DNA of 64,000 nt, taken from Corynebacterium sp. P4-C1 (GTDB taxonomy: Bacteria > Actinomycetota > Actinomycetes > Mycobacteriales > Mycobacteriaceae). Position numbers and translations under genes: made by a program. Under the pieces are notes generated by a model. That model made no database searches. It was not told the origin of the DNA and saw only the letters and a list, made by a program, of their open reading frames with translations. The stretch covers positions 744,001-808,000 of the forward strand of contig NZ_CP129966.1 of the NCBI RefSeq assembly GCF_030503595.1, written 5' to 3'. Below, one piece after another: positions 40,554 to 48,547 of the stretch; position 1 is the first letter of the stretch; every line of letters starts with the position of its first letter.

Positions 40554-41840
40554 ATGTTTGGAAGGCAAGCCAAGCAAGAGAATGAAGTATTGAGGGCCGA
40601 AAACCAGGAGCTGCGAAATCGTCTGGCCTACGCTGAGCAGATCCTCCACAACACCAATGGTGGCGACCTCACTCTGATTAACCAGCATCGAGAACTCCTC
40701 CAGTCTGAGGTCGATGCCCTTCAATCTTCCCAGAGGACCGCAGAAGAACGTCTCCGCCAAGCAGAAGTCGAATTCGACAACGTTCAAGCCAAAATCATCG
40801 ACGCACGCGACGAACAGCGTTTGCAGGATTTTGGATGGTTCGAATTCGAAAACCCTGCTGAGCATGCGCTAGAACTGGAAGAAAAGCTAAAGCAGGTTAG
40901 AGCTGAAGCAAAAGAGATGGTTCGAAACAAGGTTGCAGTAAGCGCAACCGAAGGGTTCACTTTCAATAACTCGCTCTCAAAAGGAAAGTCCTTTGTAAAC
41001 AACCTCTCGAAGATGGCGTTGCGCTCTTACAACGCCGAAGTCGAAAACGCGATCACGCGAATGAAGGCTGGGAACTTGTCTTCCGCAATTAAACGTGTGG
41101 ACAGAGCACGCCTTCAAATCAGCAAGATGGGAAGCATGATCGACCTTGGCGTAACCAGGGAGTATCACCGGCTACGTATCGAAGAGCTAAAGCTAGCTTC
41201 GGAACATTTGAAGGCTAAGCAAGCCGCCAAGGAAGCAGAGCGGGAAGAAAAAGCGCGACTCCGAGAAGAAAAGAAAGCCCAAGCTGAGCTCGAGGCAGAG
41301 CGTAAACGCCTGGAGAAAGAAAAGAATCACTACCAGAATGCTCTTTCCAAGCTTCTTGCAGACGGAAAGGAAGAAGAAGCCCAAACGCTGCGCGAGCAGA
41401 TTAACGAGATTCAGAAGGGCATAGAGAATGTCGACTACCGTCAAGCAAACATCCGCGCCGGCTATGTGTACGTAATCTCAAATCTTGGAAGCTTTGGTGA
41501 ACGCATGGTCAAAATCGGTATGACTCGGCGCCTCGATCCGATGGACCGCGTTCGAGAGCTCAGCGATGCATCGGTCCCCTTCAACTTTGACGTGCACGCT
41601 TTGCACTTTTCCGATGACGCAGTTGGCATTGAGAATGCGCTCCACCAGAAGTTCGCAGGACGAAAAGTCAACAGGATTAACAACCGCAGGGAGTTCTTTT
41701 ACGCGACTCCAGGTGAAGTAAAAGACGCCTTGCTCGCAGTCGAAGGAAACCTGCTCGAGTACATCGACGTTCCTGAAGCTGAGCAATTCCGTTTAAGTCA
41801 GGCGATCATCAAGGAAGAGAATCAGCCATCGGGGCGCTAA
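40554..41840 (+). CDS. Coiled-coil DUF4041 / T5orf172 (GIY-YIG) protein
   Basis: Protein of 428 residues. Coiled coil at 1-85, DUF4041-like helical domain to about 200, a second highly charged coiled coil (205-290), then a GIY-YIG-type nuclease fold of the T5orf172/MUG113 group: GYVYVI (303-308), VKIGMTRR (319-326, YIG equivalent), Glu360 in IENALHQKF, and NNRREFFY. The GIY-YIG relatives cut DNA; here activity is inferred. AGGTGGAGGG precedes the ATG. The gene lies 51 bases after the PLD-helicase and shares its AT-rich composition, so I treat them as one acquired unit. Confidence 0.85.
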   Translation: MFGRQAKQENEVLRAENQELRNRLAYAEQILHNTNGGDLTLINQHRELLQSEVDALQSSQRTAEERLRQAEVEFDNVQAKIIDARDEQRLQDFGWFEFENPAEHALELEEKLKQVRAEAKEMVRNKVAVSATEGFTFNNSLSKGKSFVNNLSKMALRSYNAEVENAITRMKAGNLSSAIKRVDRARLQISKMGSMIDLGVTREYHRLRIEELKLASEHLKAKQAAKEAEREEKARLREEKKAQAELEAERKRLEKEKNHYQNALSKLLADGKEEEAQTLREQINEIQKGIENVDYRQANIRAGYVYVISNLGSFGERMVKIGMTRRLDPMDRVRELSDASVPFNFDVHALHFSDDAVGIENALHQKFAGRKVNRINNRREFFYATPGEVKDALLAVEGNLLEYIDVPEAEQFRLSQAIIKEENQPSGR

Positions 41841-41858
41841 GCTCCCCTATCAGCGAAG

Positions 41859-42863
41859 CTAATCCTCCGCCCGCAGGTGCCGGAGCTTCTCCAGGGCGGC
41901 GTCGCCGGCGGCGATGCGGTCGAGGATGTGGCAGGCGTCGTCGAAAAGCGTCCATGCTTGGTTGATGGTGGCTGCGGGGGCGTGGGTGATGATGCGGACG
42001 TTGGGGTCGCGGCCCCAGTAGTCGTTGGTGTCGGCGACGGAGGTGCCGCGGGTCAGTTCGCTGTCGGCTTCGACGTCGACGGTGGTCAGCTGGGCGTCAG
42101 TGGGGATGGCGCCGGTGGCGGCGAGCACGGTGAACAGGTCGTGGATCTGGGCCTGGTAGCCCTGCCCCATCCCCTCGTGGAATTCAAAGTAGAAGCGGGT
42201 GATCGGGCCCAGCTGCTCGGCGATGGGTGCGGCGCCAAGGGTGCGCGTGATGTTGTCGAGATGCTCCGGAGTCAGCAGCATCTGCTCCGTCGCGTTGAGC
42301 GGGCACACAGTGATCGGTGCGGGGGCGTTCGCGAAGACCTCCTTGGCGGCGTGCGGGTCGACCCAGAAATTCCACTCGGCGGTGGGCGTGGTGTTGCCTG
42401 GGTAACAGAACGCCCCGCCCATGACCGTGATGTGGCGGAGTTTGGCGTAGTGGTCGGGGTGGAGGCGTCGGAAAGCGGCGAGGTTGGTCATGGGGCCGGT
42501 GACGATGAGGTAGAGGTCGTCAGTGCCGCGGTCGATCGCGTCGATCCAGAGGCGGTCCCAGTCGTGCTCAACGTGGCGGTCCGGGGCGTGCGCGTAGCCC
42601 AGGCCGGTGTCGCCGTGGGTCTCCGGTGTGGTGGTCAGCTCCCACCCGAGCGGGTTGGGGACGCCGGCGGCGAGCGGGATGATCGGCAAACCGCACAAGG
42701 TGAGAATCCAGGCGGCGTTGCGTGCGCACTGGTCGGCCTCCACGTTGCCGCTCGTGGTGGTCACGCACTCGAGCTCGTGGGTGCCGGCGTGGACCGTGGC
42801 GGCGAGGTAGGTCAGTGCGTAGGTATCGTCCACACCTGGGTCGCAGTCGTAGATGATGCGCAT
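41859..42863 (-). CDS. Nucleoside hydrolase
   Basis: Inosine-uridine-preferring-type nucleoside N-ribohydrolase of 334 residues. The Ca2+-binding signature is at the start, MRIIYDCDPGVDDTYAL; further motifs are TGPMTNLAAF, VMGGAF and EWNFWVDPHAAKEVF. It releases bases from ribonucleosides. ATG 42863 overlaps the stop of the MFS gene (TAATG), so the enzyme and the transporter form an operon, suggesting nucleoside uptake and salvage (inference). Confidence 0.93.
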   Translation of the reverse strand: MRIIYDCDPGVDDTYALTYLAATVHAGTHELECVTTTSGNVEADQCARNAAWILTLCGLPIIPLAAGVPNPLGWELTTTPETHGDTGLGYAHAPDRHVEHDWDRLWIDAIDRGTDDLYLIVTGPMTNLAAFRRLHPDHYAKLRHITVMGGAFCYPGNTTPTAEWNFWVDPHAAKEVFANAPAPITVCPLNATEQMLLTPEHLDNITRTLGAAPIAEQLGPITRFYFEFHEGMGQGYQAQIHDLFTVLAATGAIPTDAQLTTVDVEADSELTRGTSVADTNDYWGRDPNVRIITHAPAATINQAWTLFDDACHILDRIAAGDAALEKLRHLRAED

Positions 42864-44164
42864 TAGTGCTCCTTCGCAGGGGTCGTCGTCGTGCTGGTTG
42901 TCCGGGGTTCCCCGGTGGCGTGCTTCGGGTGGGTCTCCTGCCCCATCACCGCCCAGACGGCGAACGCGCCGGCGGCGATCGCGCCGCACACCCCGAACGC
43001 CACCGGGAAACCGTGGGACTGGGCGAGCGCACCGATCACGATCGGGCCGAGAACCTGACCGGCGTCGCCGCACATCTGGAACAATGACAGTGCTTTACCA
43101 CCGGAGCGGTCGTTGCCGATGATGTCCGCGAGCGTCGCCTGCTGGCTCGGCACGAGCAGGCCACCGCCAACGCCGGCAAGAGCAGACAGTGCGATCAGCG
43201 GCCAGAAGCTCGTGGCGAAACCGAGGGTCGCCGTCGCAACAACGGTGGTGGCCAGGCCAGAGAGGATCATGGGCTTGCGGCCGATCTCGTCGGCAAGCCG
43301 GCCGGAGAATTGCAGCGTCACCGCATTGCCCGCAGCGAACGCCGCGAGCGCGAGACCAGCCATCGCGCCGCCGTGGGTGAACACAGACGCCGCGAACAGC
43401 GGCAGGATCGCCACGCGCACACCCATATTCACCCAGCCCTGCGAGAACATCGACGCGAGCAAGCTCCGGTAGCTGGGGTGCGCCAGCGCCTCGTTCAGGC
43501 GCATCGGCGGGCGCGCGGCACGGTCCACATCCCGGTCGGACTTGGGCAGACGCGCCCACACCACGAACGCCGCCAGCCCCACGCCAGCACCGTAAATCAC
43601 AAAAGGCCAGCGCATCCCCAGAAACGACAGGCCCGCGCCCGCAATCGGCCCAATGATGTTTCCCAGCAGGAACGCCGTCGCGTACGTCGAGCTCGCCCGC
43701 CCACGGATCTGCGGCGGCGCCACCTTCACAATCAGCGCCTGCGCCGAGATCGTGAACATCGTCGACCCCAGCCCCGCCAGGAACCGCAGCGCGAGCATGT
43801 GCCAATACTCCTGCGCCACCGCCACCAAAGCAGTGGTCACCGCCACAATCACAAGACCGGAGAGATAGATCTTCCGCGAGCCAAGCCTATCGACGAGCCA
43901 CCCCGCCCCCGGCGCCCCCACCAAACGCGCCGCCGAGAACACCGACACCACCGCGGCAGCCGCCGCCATCGGCACGCCGAAGCTCTCCGCGAACTGCGGG
44001 ATGATCGGGGCGATCAGTCCGTACCCCAGCGCGATGAGGAATGCCGCGGAGACCAGCACCCAGATCTCGTGCGGGATCGGCGGCACCGGGCCGCGTGCCG
44101 CGCGTGCGCGCGCACGGTCGTGCCTGTGTGCTGCCCAGCGTGCGGTCAGAGATGAGGTTGTCAT
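42863..44164 (-). CDS. MFS transporter
   Basis: Major facilitator protein of 433 residues with 12 predicted transmembrane segments. The family loop 2-3 motif reads GAPGAGWLVDRLGSRKIYL, and the equivalent in the second half GRLADEIGRKPMIL. Start chosen at ATG 44164 (MTTSSLTARWAAHRH); the frame is open to 44497, but upstream it runs into the SOS-box gene region and shows no membrane-protein character. Substrate unknown; operon with the nucleoside hydrolase points to a nucleoside or analogue. Confidence 0.85.
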   Translation of the reverse strand: MTTSSLTARWAAHRHDRARARAARGPVPPIPHEIWVLVSAAFLIALGYGLIAPIIPQFAESFGVPMAAAAAVVSVFSAARLVGAPGAGWLVDRLGSRKIYLSGLVIVAVTTALVAVAQEYWHMLALRFLAGLGSTMFTISAQALIVKVAPPQIRGRASSTYATAFLLGNIIGPIAGAGLSFLGMRWPFVIYGAGVGLAAFVVWARLPKSDRDVDRAARPPMRLNEALAHPSYRSLLASMFSQGWVNMGVRVAILPLFAASVFTHGGAMAGLALAAFAAGNAVTLQFSGRLADEIGRKPMILSGLATTVVATATLGFATSFWPLIALSALAGVGGGLLVPSQQATLADIIGNDRSGGKALSLFQMCGDAGQVLGPIVIGALAQSHGFPVAFGVCGAIAAGAFAVWAVMGQETHPKHATGEPRTTSTTTTPAKEH

Positions 44165-44219
44165 AGCGCCAAACAGGCTACCCGTTTGAGCCGGTAAAGC
44201 CATTTCCTTACATCCGTGT

Positions 44220-44235
44220 TCGAATTTGTGTTCGA
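44220..44235 (+). promoter_or_regulatory. LexA-type SOS box
   Basis: TCGAATTTGTGTTCGA matches the actinobacterial SOS box TCGAACANNTGTTCGA at 12 of 14 defined positions, with a perfect right half. It lies 45 bases upstream of the ATG at 44280 and in the region upstream of the divergent MFS gene. Confidence 0.6.
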
Positions 44236-44279
44236 ATGCATGGCCCTGTGTGTCCACCCTGCCTCGTACCTTGAGGGCC

Positions 44280-44741
44280 ATGACGAACACACGAGAACTC
44301 GCACACCAGATCCGCTCCACCCACTCCGAGGCCCTCGACCGGTTCGAGGCCGTGATCCACCACCCGCGTTCCCTGGCCCGGCCAACCCCTGCGTGGCGGC
44401 CGCCGTCACGCGACCTTCCCCGCATCGGCCACGGCCCCCAGTTGAAGGCCGCTGTCACTCGCCGCCGCGTTGGCCCGCGCGCCAAGGCCCGCATCAAGGG
44501 CTACGGCGAATCCCATGTCCCCGCCTACCTGATCGAGGTCCGCTTCACCGATATCACAGGCATCACCGTGGACCGCGATCTCGCGGAGGCATGGGTACGT
44601 GCCCTTGTTCCATCGTCCATGGCTGGTGCCGTCCACGAGGTCTACTCCCCCACCGGCACGACCTTCGTCTGGCTCGTCGACGGTACGTTCACGCCCGTCT
44701 ACTCCCCCGCTTCCATGTTTGAGGGCCTGGCTGCCGCGTAA
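44280..44741 (+). CDS. Unknown protein behind an SOS box
   Basis: Protein of 153 residues that I do not recognise. The N-terminal third is basic and Pro/Arg-rich (TPAWRPPSRDLPRIGHGPQLKAAVTRRRVGPRAKARIKGYG). The C-terminal part looks like a small alpha/beta domain (AYLIEVRFTDITGITVDRDLAEAWVRAL; VWLVDGTFTPVYSP). No signal peptide or membrane segment. ATG 44280 sits 45 bases after a LexA-type box, suggesting induction by DNA damage. A terminator follows. SOS-induced division inhibitors of corynebacteria are about this size, but no similarity can be claimed. Confidence 0.7.
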   Translation: MTNTRELAHQIRSTHSEALDRFEAVIHHPRSLARPTPAWRPPSRDLPRIGHGPQLKAAVTRRRVGPRAKARIKGYGESHVPAYLIEVRFTDITGITVDRDLAEAWVRALVPSSMAGAVHEVYSPTGTTFVWLVDGTFTPVYSPASMFEGLAAA

Positions 44742-44791
44742 GAACCGCGACCGGCCTGCGCCGTTCTACCCGGTCACTGTCCTGTTCGTCC

Positions 44792-44824
44792 GCGCCGCGT
44801 TCACCGCGGCGCTTCGAGTTTTTT
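44792..44824 (+). terminator. Terminator after the SOS-box gene
   Basis: GCGCCGCG pairs with CGCGGCGC around a 5-base loop, followed by TTCGAGTTTTTT. The T tract overlaps the end of the convergent acidic-protein gene. Confidence 0.8.
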
Positions 44825-45683
44825 AGACCTCGTCCTCGAAGTCGACATCGTCGGCGACGGTGTCGTCGTAGTCCTCGTCGTCGAGATCTTCGTCATCGAG
44901 GTCTTCATCTTCACCGTCATCGTCGAGATCGTCGTCGTACGGGTCGTCGGCGCCGAAGATGTCGTACACGTCGGGCTCGTCGAAATCATCGTCGTCGAAC
45001 GGGAGAAGCTGAGACTCCCAGTCCTCGGCGTGGTCGGCGGCGAGGCAGAGAATGTCGAAGAGGCGGTCGAAGTCGAAGAAGACACCCAAATCCAGGGTCT
45101 CCACCTCGGCGATCGCCTCGGCGTGCAGGCTGGCGAAGAGACGCTCGCGGTCCTCGTCGGTCAACTCGGCATCGCCGTCGGACTCCCAGAGTTCGCCGAT
45201 GGCGTCGTCGAGGAGATCGTCGTAGGTCTCCGGCAGAGCGATGAAGGTCACCGCCGCACACGGGTCGCCGTCCTGCAGCTCAACCTGGACCTGCAGCTCG
45301 GCATTGTCGCCGACTTCGGCGCGCACCAGGTTCGGGTTGACCGGGTCCTGGAAGAAGTCCAGGTCACCGATGCGCTCGTCGGTGCCTTCCAGCAGGTCGC
45401 TCAGCACCGTGATCACCTGGTCGGTCGCCATGTGCTTGACGGCGGTGGCCACAGCGTCCTCCACGGAGAAGACGACGGAGACGAGAACGGTCTCGAATTC
45501 TTCGTCGTCTTCGTCCACATCCGCGGCGGCGATATACACATTCGCGGCGGGAAGATCGGGGTCGATCTCCACGAAATGGATCTCCACATCGGAGGTGATC
45601 GGCACGAACATCGTGTCGTCGTGCACGCGCGACTCGATGCCTTCGCGGTCAAGGCCTGCGGCAATGTCCTCGAAAAAGCTCAT
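44823..45683 (-). CDS. Highly acidic protein, unknown function (YbjN-like fold possible)
   Basis: Protein of 286 residues with about 20 Asp/Glu in each 60-residue stretch and a C-terminal tail (from about 220) that is almost pure Asp, Glu and hydrophobic spacers (DDDLDDDGEDEDLDDEDLDDE). The N-terminal 200 residues contain a repeated alpha/beta layout (MFVPITSDVEIHFVEIDPDL; LVRAEVGDNAELQVQVEL), perhaps YbjN-like. Start ATG 45683 with GGAGGG upstream. No known role; the tail could be a nucleic-acid mimic or ion-binding segment (speculative). Confidence 0.7.
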   Translation of the reverse strand: MSFFEDIAAGLDREGIESRVHDDTMFVPITSDVEIHFVEIDPDLPAANVYIAAADVDEDDEEFETVLVSVVFSVEDAVATAVKHMATDQVITVLSDLLEGTDERIGDLDFFQDPVNPNLVRAEVGDNAELQVQVELQDGDPCAAVTFIALPETYDDLLDDAIGELWESDGDAELTDEDRERLFASLHAEAIAEVETLDLGVFFDFDRLFDILCLAADHAEDWESQLLPFDDDDFDEPDVYDIFGADDPYDDDLDDDGEDEDLDDEDLDDEDYDDTVADDVDFEDEV

Positions 45684-45794
45684 TACGTCGGTTCCCTCCT
45701 GCTGGATTTTCAGACGCATTCGGCCTGGCCGCACCCAGCCTAGCGACGTTGTGGTGCCACCGCACCGGTTCTTCGACTTCCGGCGGGCTTTCGG

Positions 45795-47366
45795 TCAGGG
45801 TTCCTCGTCGGGTTCGAGGCCGAGAAAGTCCGTCACGCTCTCCAGGACTTCCGGGCGGCCGGTGCCCCAGCTCGTGAATTTGAAGCCCTCCCACGCGCGG
45901 CGCTTCTCCGCCTTCGGGTCGCGCACCACACGGGGGTTGGCGCTGATGATGGTGGTGGCGCGGCCCGGCGCGTCCTCGGAGCGGAAGCCATAGACGGGCC
46001 ATTCCTCCCCCACCTGGCCTGTGTGGAAGAAGGCTCCCCAGTTACGCTGCATCATTTCGCTGACAGTCTCGAAGTCGCTCTGGGGACCGAGCCGCTGCAG
46101 AATGCCGGCGGGGCTGGAATACGGTGCCCCGAAAACCGCCTCGAGGTCCGCGGTGTGCACGGCGCCGATGCCGAGGCGCTTGACGGCCGGGGCGGCGTGG
46201 TCGAAGTGGTACATCCACACATCCGCGACACGGCGGTGCTCCGTGGCCAGGCGCACCGAAGGCGCCCAGAACACCGCGTCGGCCACCAGCTCCGCGAAGT
46301 CCTTACGGGTCTGTGCGCCGTTGTAGGCGTCCAAGATGGCGTCGGCGTGCCCGGGGTCGAAGACCTCGAGGATGCGGCGTGCGGCCCGCTCGCGGGAACG
46401 GTTGAACACATACATCGCCTTGGTGAAGCTGGCCTCGCCCGAATTCGACCCGATGATCAGCGGCACTGGCGCTTCCTCGTTGGCGGTGAACACGTCGATC
46501 GGGTGGCTCGGCAGCACCTCCCCGTCCACGGTCGGCATGAACGCGAGGTTGAGGTACGGCAGTTCGCCGCTGCGGATCAGCAGAGAATTGCCCACGCGCA
46601 CGAGCTCTTCGCCGTCGACCTGCCGCAGGTCCTCGAGGGTGGACAGGCGGGACAAGCCCATGCCGTCGAGAAGCTTGCGCACCCACATTGCCGCCTGGAT
46701 GCGCGAGTGGACCGCGGCCGCGGGTGTGGATTGGGCGACAGCGCCGTGGAACAGTCCGCGCGCGGGCGGCGAGCTCATCAGGGTGACCACCGAGGCGGCG
46801 CCAGCGGATTCGCCCATGATTGTCACCCGGTCCGGGTCGCCGCCGAAAGCGGCGATGTTGTCGCGCACCCATTCCAAGGCGAGGATCTGGTCCATCGTGC
46901 CCGGGTTCGCGGCGCAATCGGCCCCGAGCGAGCGCAGGTCCAGATACCCGAGCACACCCAGGCGGAAATTGATCGAGACGTAGACGATGTCCGTGGCTTT
47001 TGCGAACCGGTGCCCTTGCAGAACTTTCTCGTGCGACGAGCCGGTCAGGAACGTCCCGCCGTGCATGTACACCACAACCGGCAGTTCCTCGTCCGTGTCG
47101 GGGCGCACGATGTCGAGCACGAGGCAGTCCTCCGTGCCCTTGACGCGGTCGTTCCAGCCGTAGGTGCCCTGCATCGCCGGGTGCGCGAAGTGGACCGCGT
47201 CGTGCACGCCCTCCCAGGGCTCGCGCGGGTGCGGTGCCCGGAAACGGTGCTGCCCGTCCGTCGGCGCACCGAACGGCACACCCCGCCACGTGCGCATCCC
47301 CGTCGTCGGGTCGACGACACCCCGGACACGGCCGGACGTGGTGCGCACGACGGGATTTGCGGTCAT
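45795..47366 (-). CDS. Carboxylesterase, type B
   Basis: Alpha/beta hydrolase of 523 residues of the type-B carboxylesterase/lipase family. It shows the N-terminal TWRGVPFGAP, CLVLDIVRP, oxyanion HGG (102-104), the nucleophile Ser187 in MGESAGAAS and the downstream acid/His region (Glu near GSNSGEASF, His in YHFDHAAP). No signal peptide, so it is intracellular. In C. glutamicum a similar gene lies close to odhA, as here (from memory). Substrate unknown. Confidence 0.92.
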   Translation of the reverse strand: MTANPVVRTTSGRVRGVVDPTTGMRTWRGVPFGAPTDGQHRFRAPHPREPWEGVHDAVHFAHPAMQGTYGWNDRVKGTEDCLVLDIVRPDTDEELPVVVYMHGGTFLTGSSHEKVLQGHRFAKATDIVYVSINFRLGVLGYLDLRSLGADCAANPGTMDQILALEWVRDNIAAFGGDPDRVTIMGESAGAASVVTLMSSPPARGLFHGAVAQSTPAAAVHSRIQAAMWVRKLLDGMGLSRLSTLEDLRQVDGEELVRVGNSLLIRSGELPYLNLAFMPTVDGEVLPSHPIDVFTANEEAPVPLIIGSNSGEASFTKAMYVFNRSRERAARRILEVFDPGHADAILDAYNGAQTRKDFAELVADAVFWAPSVRLATEHRRVADVWMYHFDHAAPAVKRLGIGAVHTADLEAVFGAPYSSPAGILQRLGPQSDFETVSEMMQRNWGAFFHTGQVGEEWPVYGFRSEDAPGRATTIISANPRVVRDPKAEKRRAWEGFKFTSWGTGRPEVLESVTDFLGLEPDEEP

Positions 47367-47566
47367 GCCTCGCCACTGTAGCTACCGCGGCGCACAGAAG
47401 GCTGCCAGCACAGCGCACGGCACGCTTGTCGACGCTACCTCAACCTCCTCCCCGACAGCATTCCCCGCCCTCCTATAAATTGGTGTGCATTGGCTTTTCA
47501 CGGGCCGAACGAATTGCACGCCCACCCCTACGCGCCGCGCAATAAGGCGCTCGAAGGAGAAACGAC

Positions 47567-48499
47567 ATGGCCCTCTTCCGCAACCGCAAGGACGACAAGA
47601 AGAACCAGGCTGCCAGCGCACCCGCGGCGATGGATGCCAAGGAGATCGAGAAGAACGCCAACTTCATGGGCAGGACGTTCATCAAGGGTCTCGACCGTGC
47701 GGTGCGTCTGCAGTCCGGTGTGATCCGCGCATATGTCGACCACCTGCGCCGCTCTAACCCGGAGGCTTCCCCGGCGGAGATCCAGACGCTCATGGACAAG
47801 CACTTCATGTACGCCGCTTCCGGCACCGGTGCGGGCGCCGGCGGCGCGGCCGCAGTCCCCGGCATCGGGTTCTTCACGGGGGCCGCCGCCGTAGCCGGCG
47901 AGTCTCTCGTGTTCGTGGATCTGGCCGCTGTCTACACCGTCGGCTCCGCCTACCTGCGCGGTGTGGACATCTCCGATGCGGAGCGCCGCCGCGCCATCGT
48001 GCTGATGGTGCTGTCGGGATCGCAGGGAGCGGCGATCGTCGATACGCTCGTCGGCCCGGACGCCCAGAAGCTGCCGTCTGTGGCGATGGTGTCGAAGTTC
48101 TCCGGCCCCACCCTGAGCCAGGCCAACAGCTTGCTCACCCGCTCCCTGATGAAGTCGATGAAGCGCCGTCTGCGCCGAATGTGGCTGGGCAAGCTCATGC
48201 CGCTGGGCATCGGCGCTGTCGCTGGCGCGATGGCCAACCGCGCCCTGGCCAAGAAGGTCATCGAGGGTGTCAACCCCAACCTGGGCCAGCCGCCCGCCGA
48301 GTTCGCCAACGAGCTGCCCGCCAAATCCGAGGTGGAGGACGAATTCGACGCCGCAGAGAAGAACACCACGTCCCGCGTGAAGTCTTTCCTGGCCATCTTC
48401 AGCCGCAACCGCGACAAGGAGGAGGCCGGCGCGGCGGGCGCGACGGACGCGGATGTCGCCGAGGCTGAGGCCGCCGCGGACGCAATCGAGAAGGAGTAA
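47567..48499 (+). CDS. Conserved actinobacterial membrane-associated protein, unknown
   Basis: Protein of 310 residues. It has a basic N-terminus, a Gly/Ala-rich hydrophobic stretch (about 87-125, GTGAGAGGAAAVPGIGFFTGAAAVAGESLVFVDLAAVYTV), a basic KSMKRRLRRMWLGKLMPLGIGAVAGAMANRALAKKV segment that resembles a channel-like or pore-lining helix, and an acidic Ala/Glu tail. I recognise it as a conserved gene next to the fused ABC exporter and odhA in corynebacteria, without known function. GAAGGAG precedes the ATG. Confidence 0.8.
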   Translation: MALFRNRKDDKKNQAASAPAAMDAKEIEKNANFMGRTFIKGLDRAVRLQSGVIRAYVDHLRRSNPEASPAEIQTLMDKHFMYAASGTGAGAGGAAAVPGIGFFTGAAAVAGESLVFVDLAAVYTVGSAYLRGVDISDAERRRAIVLMVLSGSQGAAIVDTLVGPDAQKLPSVAMVSKFSGPTLSQANSLLTRSLMKSMKRRLRRMWLGKLMPLGIGAVAGAMANRALAKKVIEGVNPNLGQPPAEFANELPAKSEVEDEFDAAEKNTTSRVKSFLAIFSRNRDKEEAGAAGATDADVAEAEAAADAIEKE

Positions 48500-48547
48500 G
48501 CCACGCCAATCGCGGAAAAGCTGCGCGGCCACCTGATCACCCGGTCG

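Noticed and set aside
44165..44497. N-terminal extension of the MFS gene
   Set aside because: The upstream 111 codons are Arg/Gly-rich, antisense to the SOS-box gene and show no membrane-protein features.
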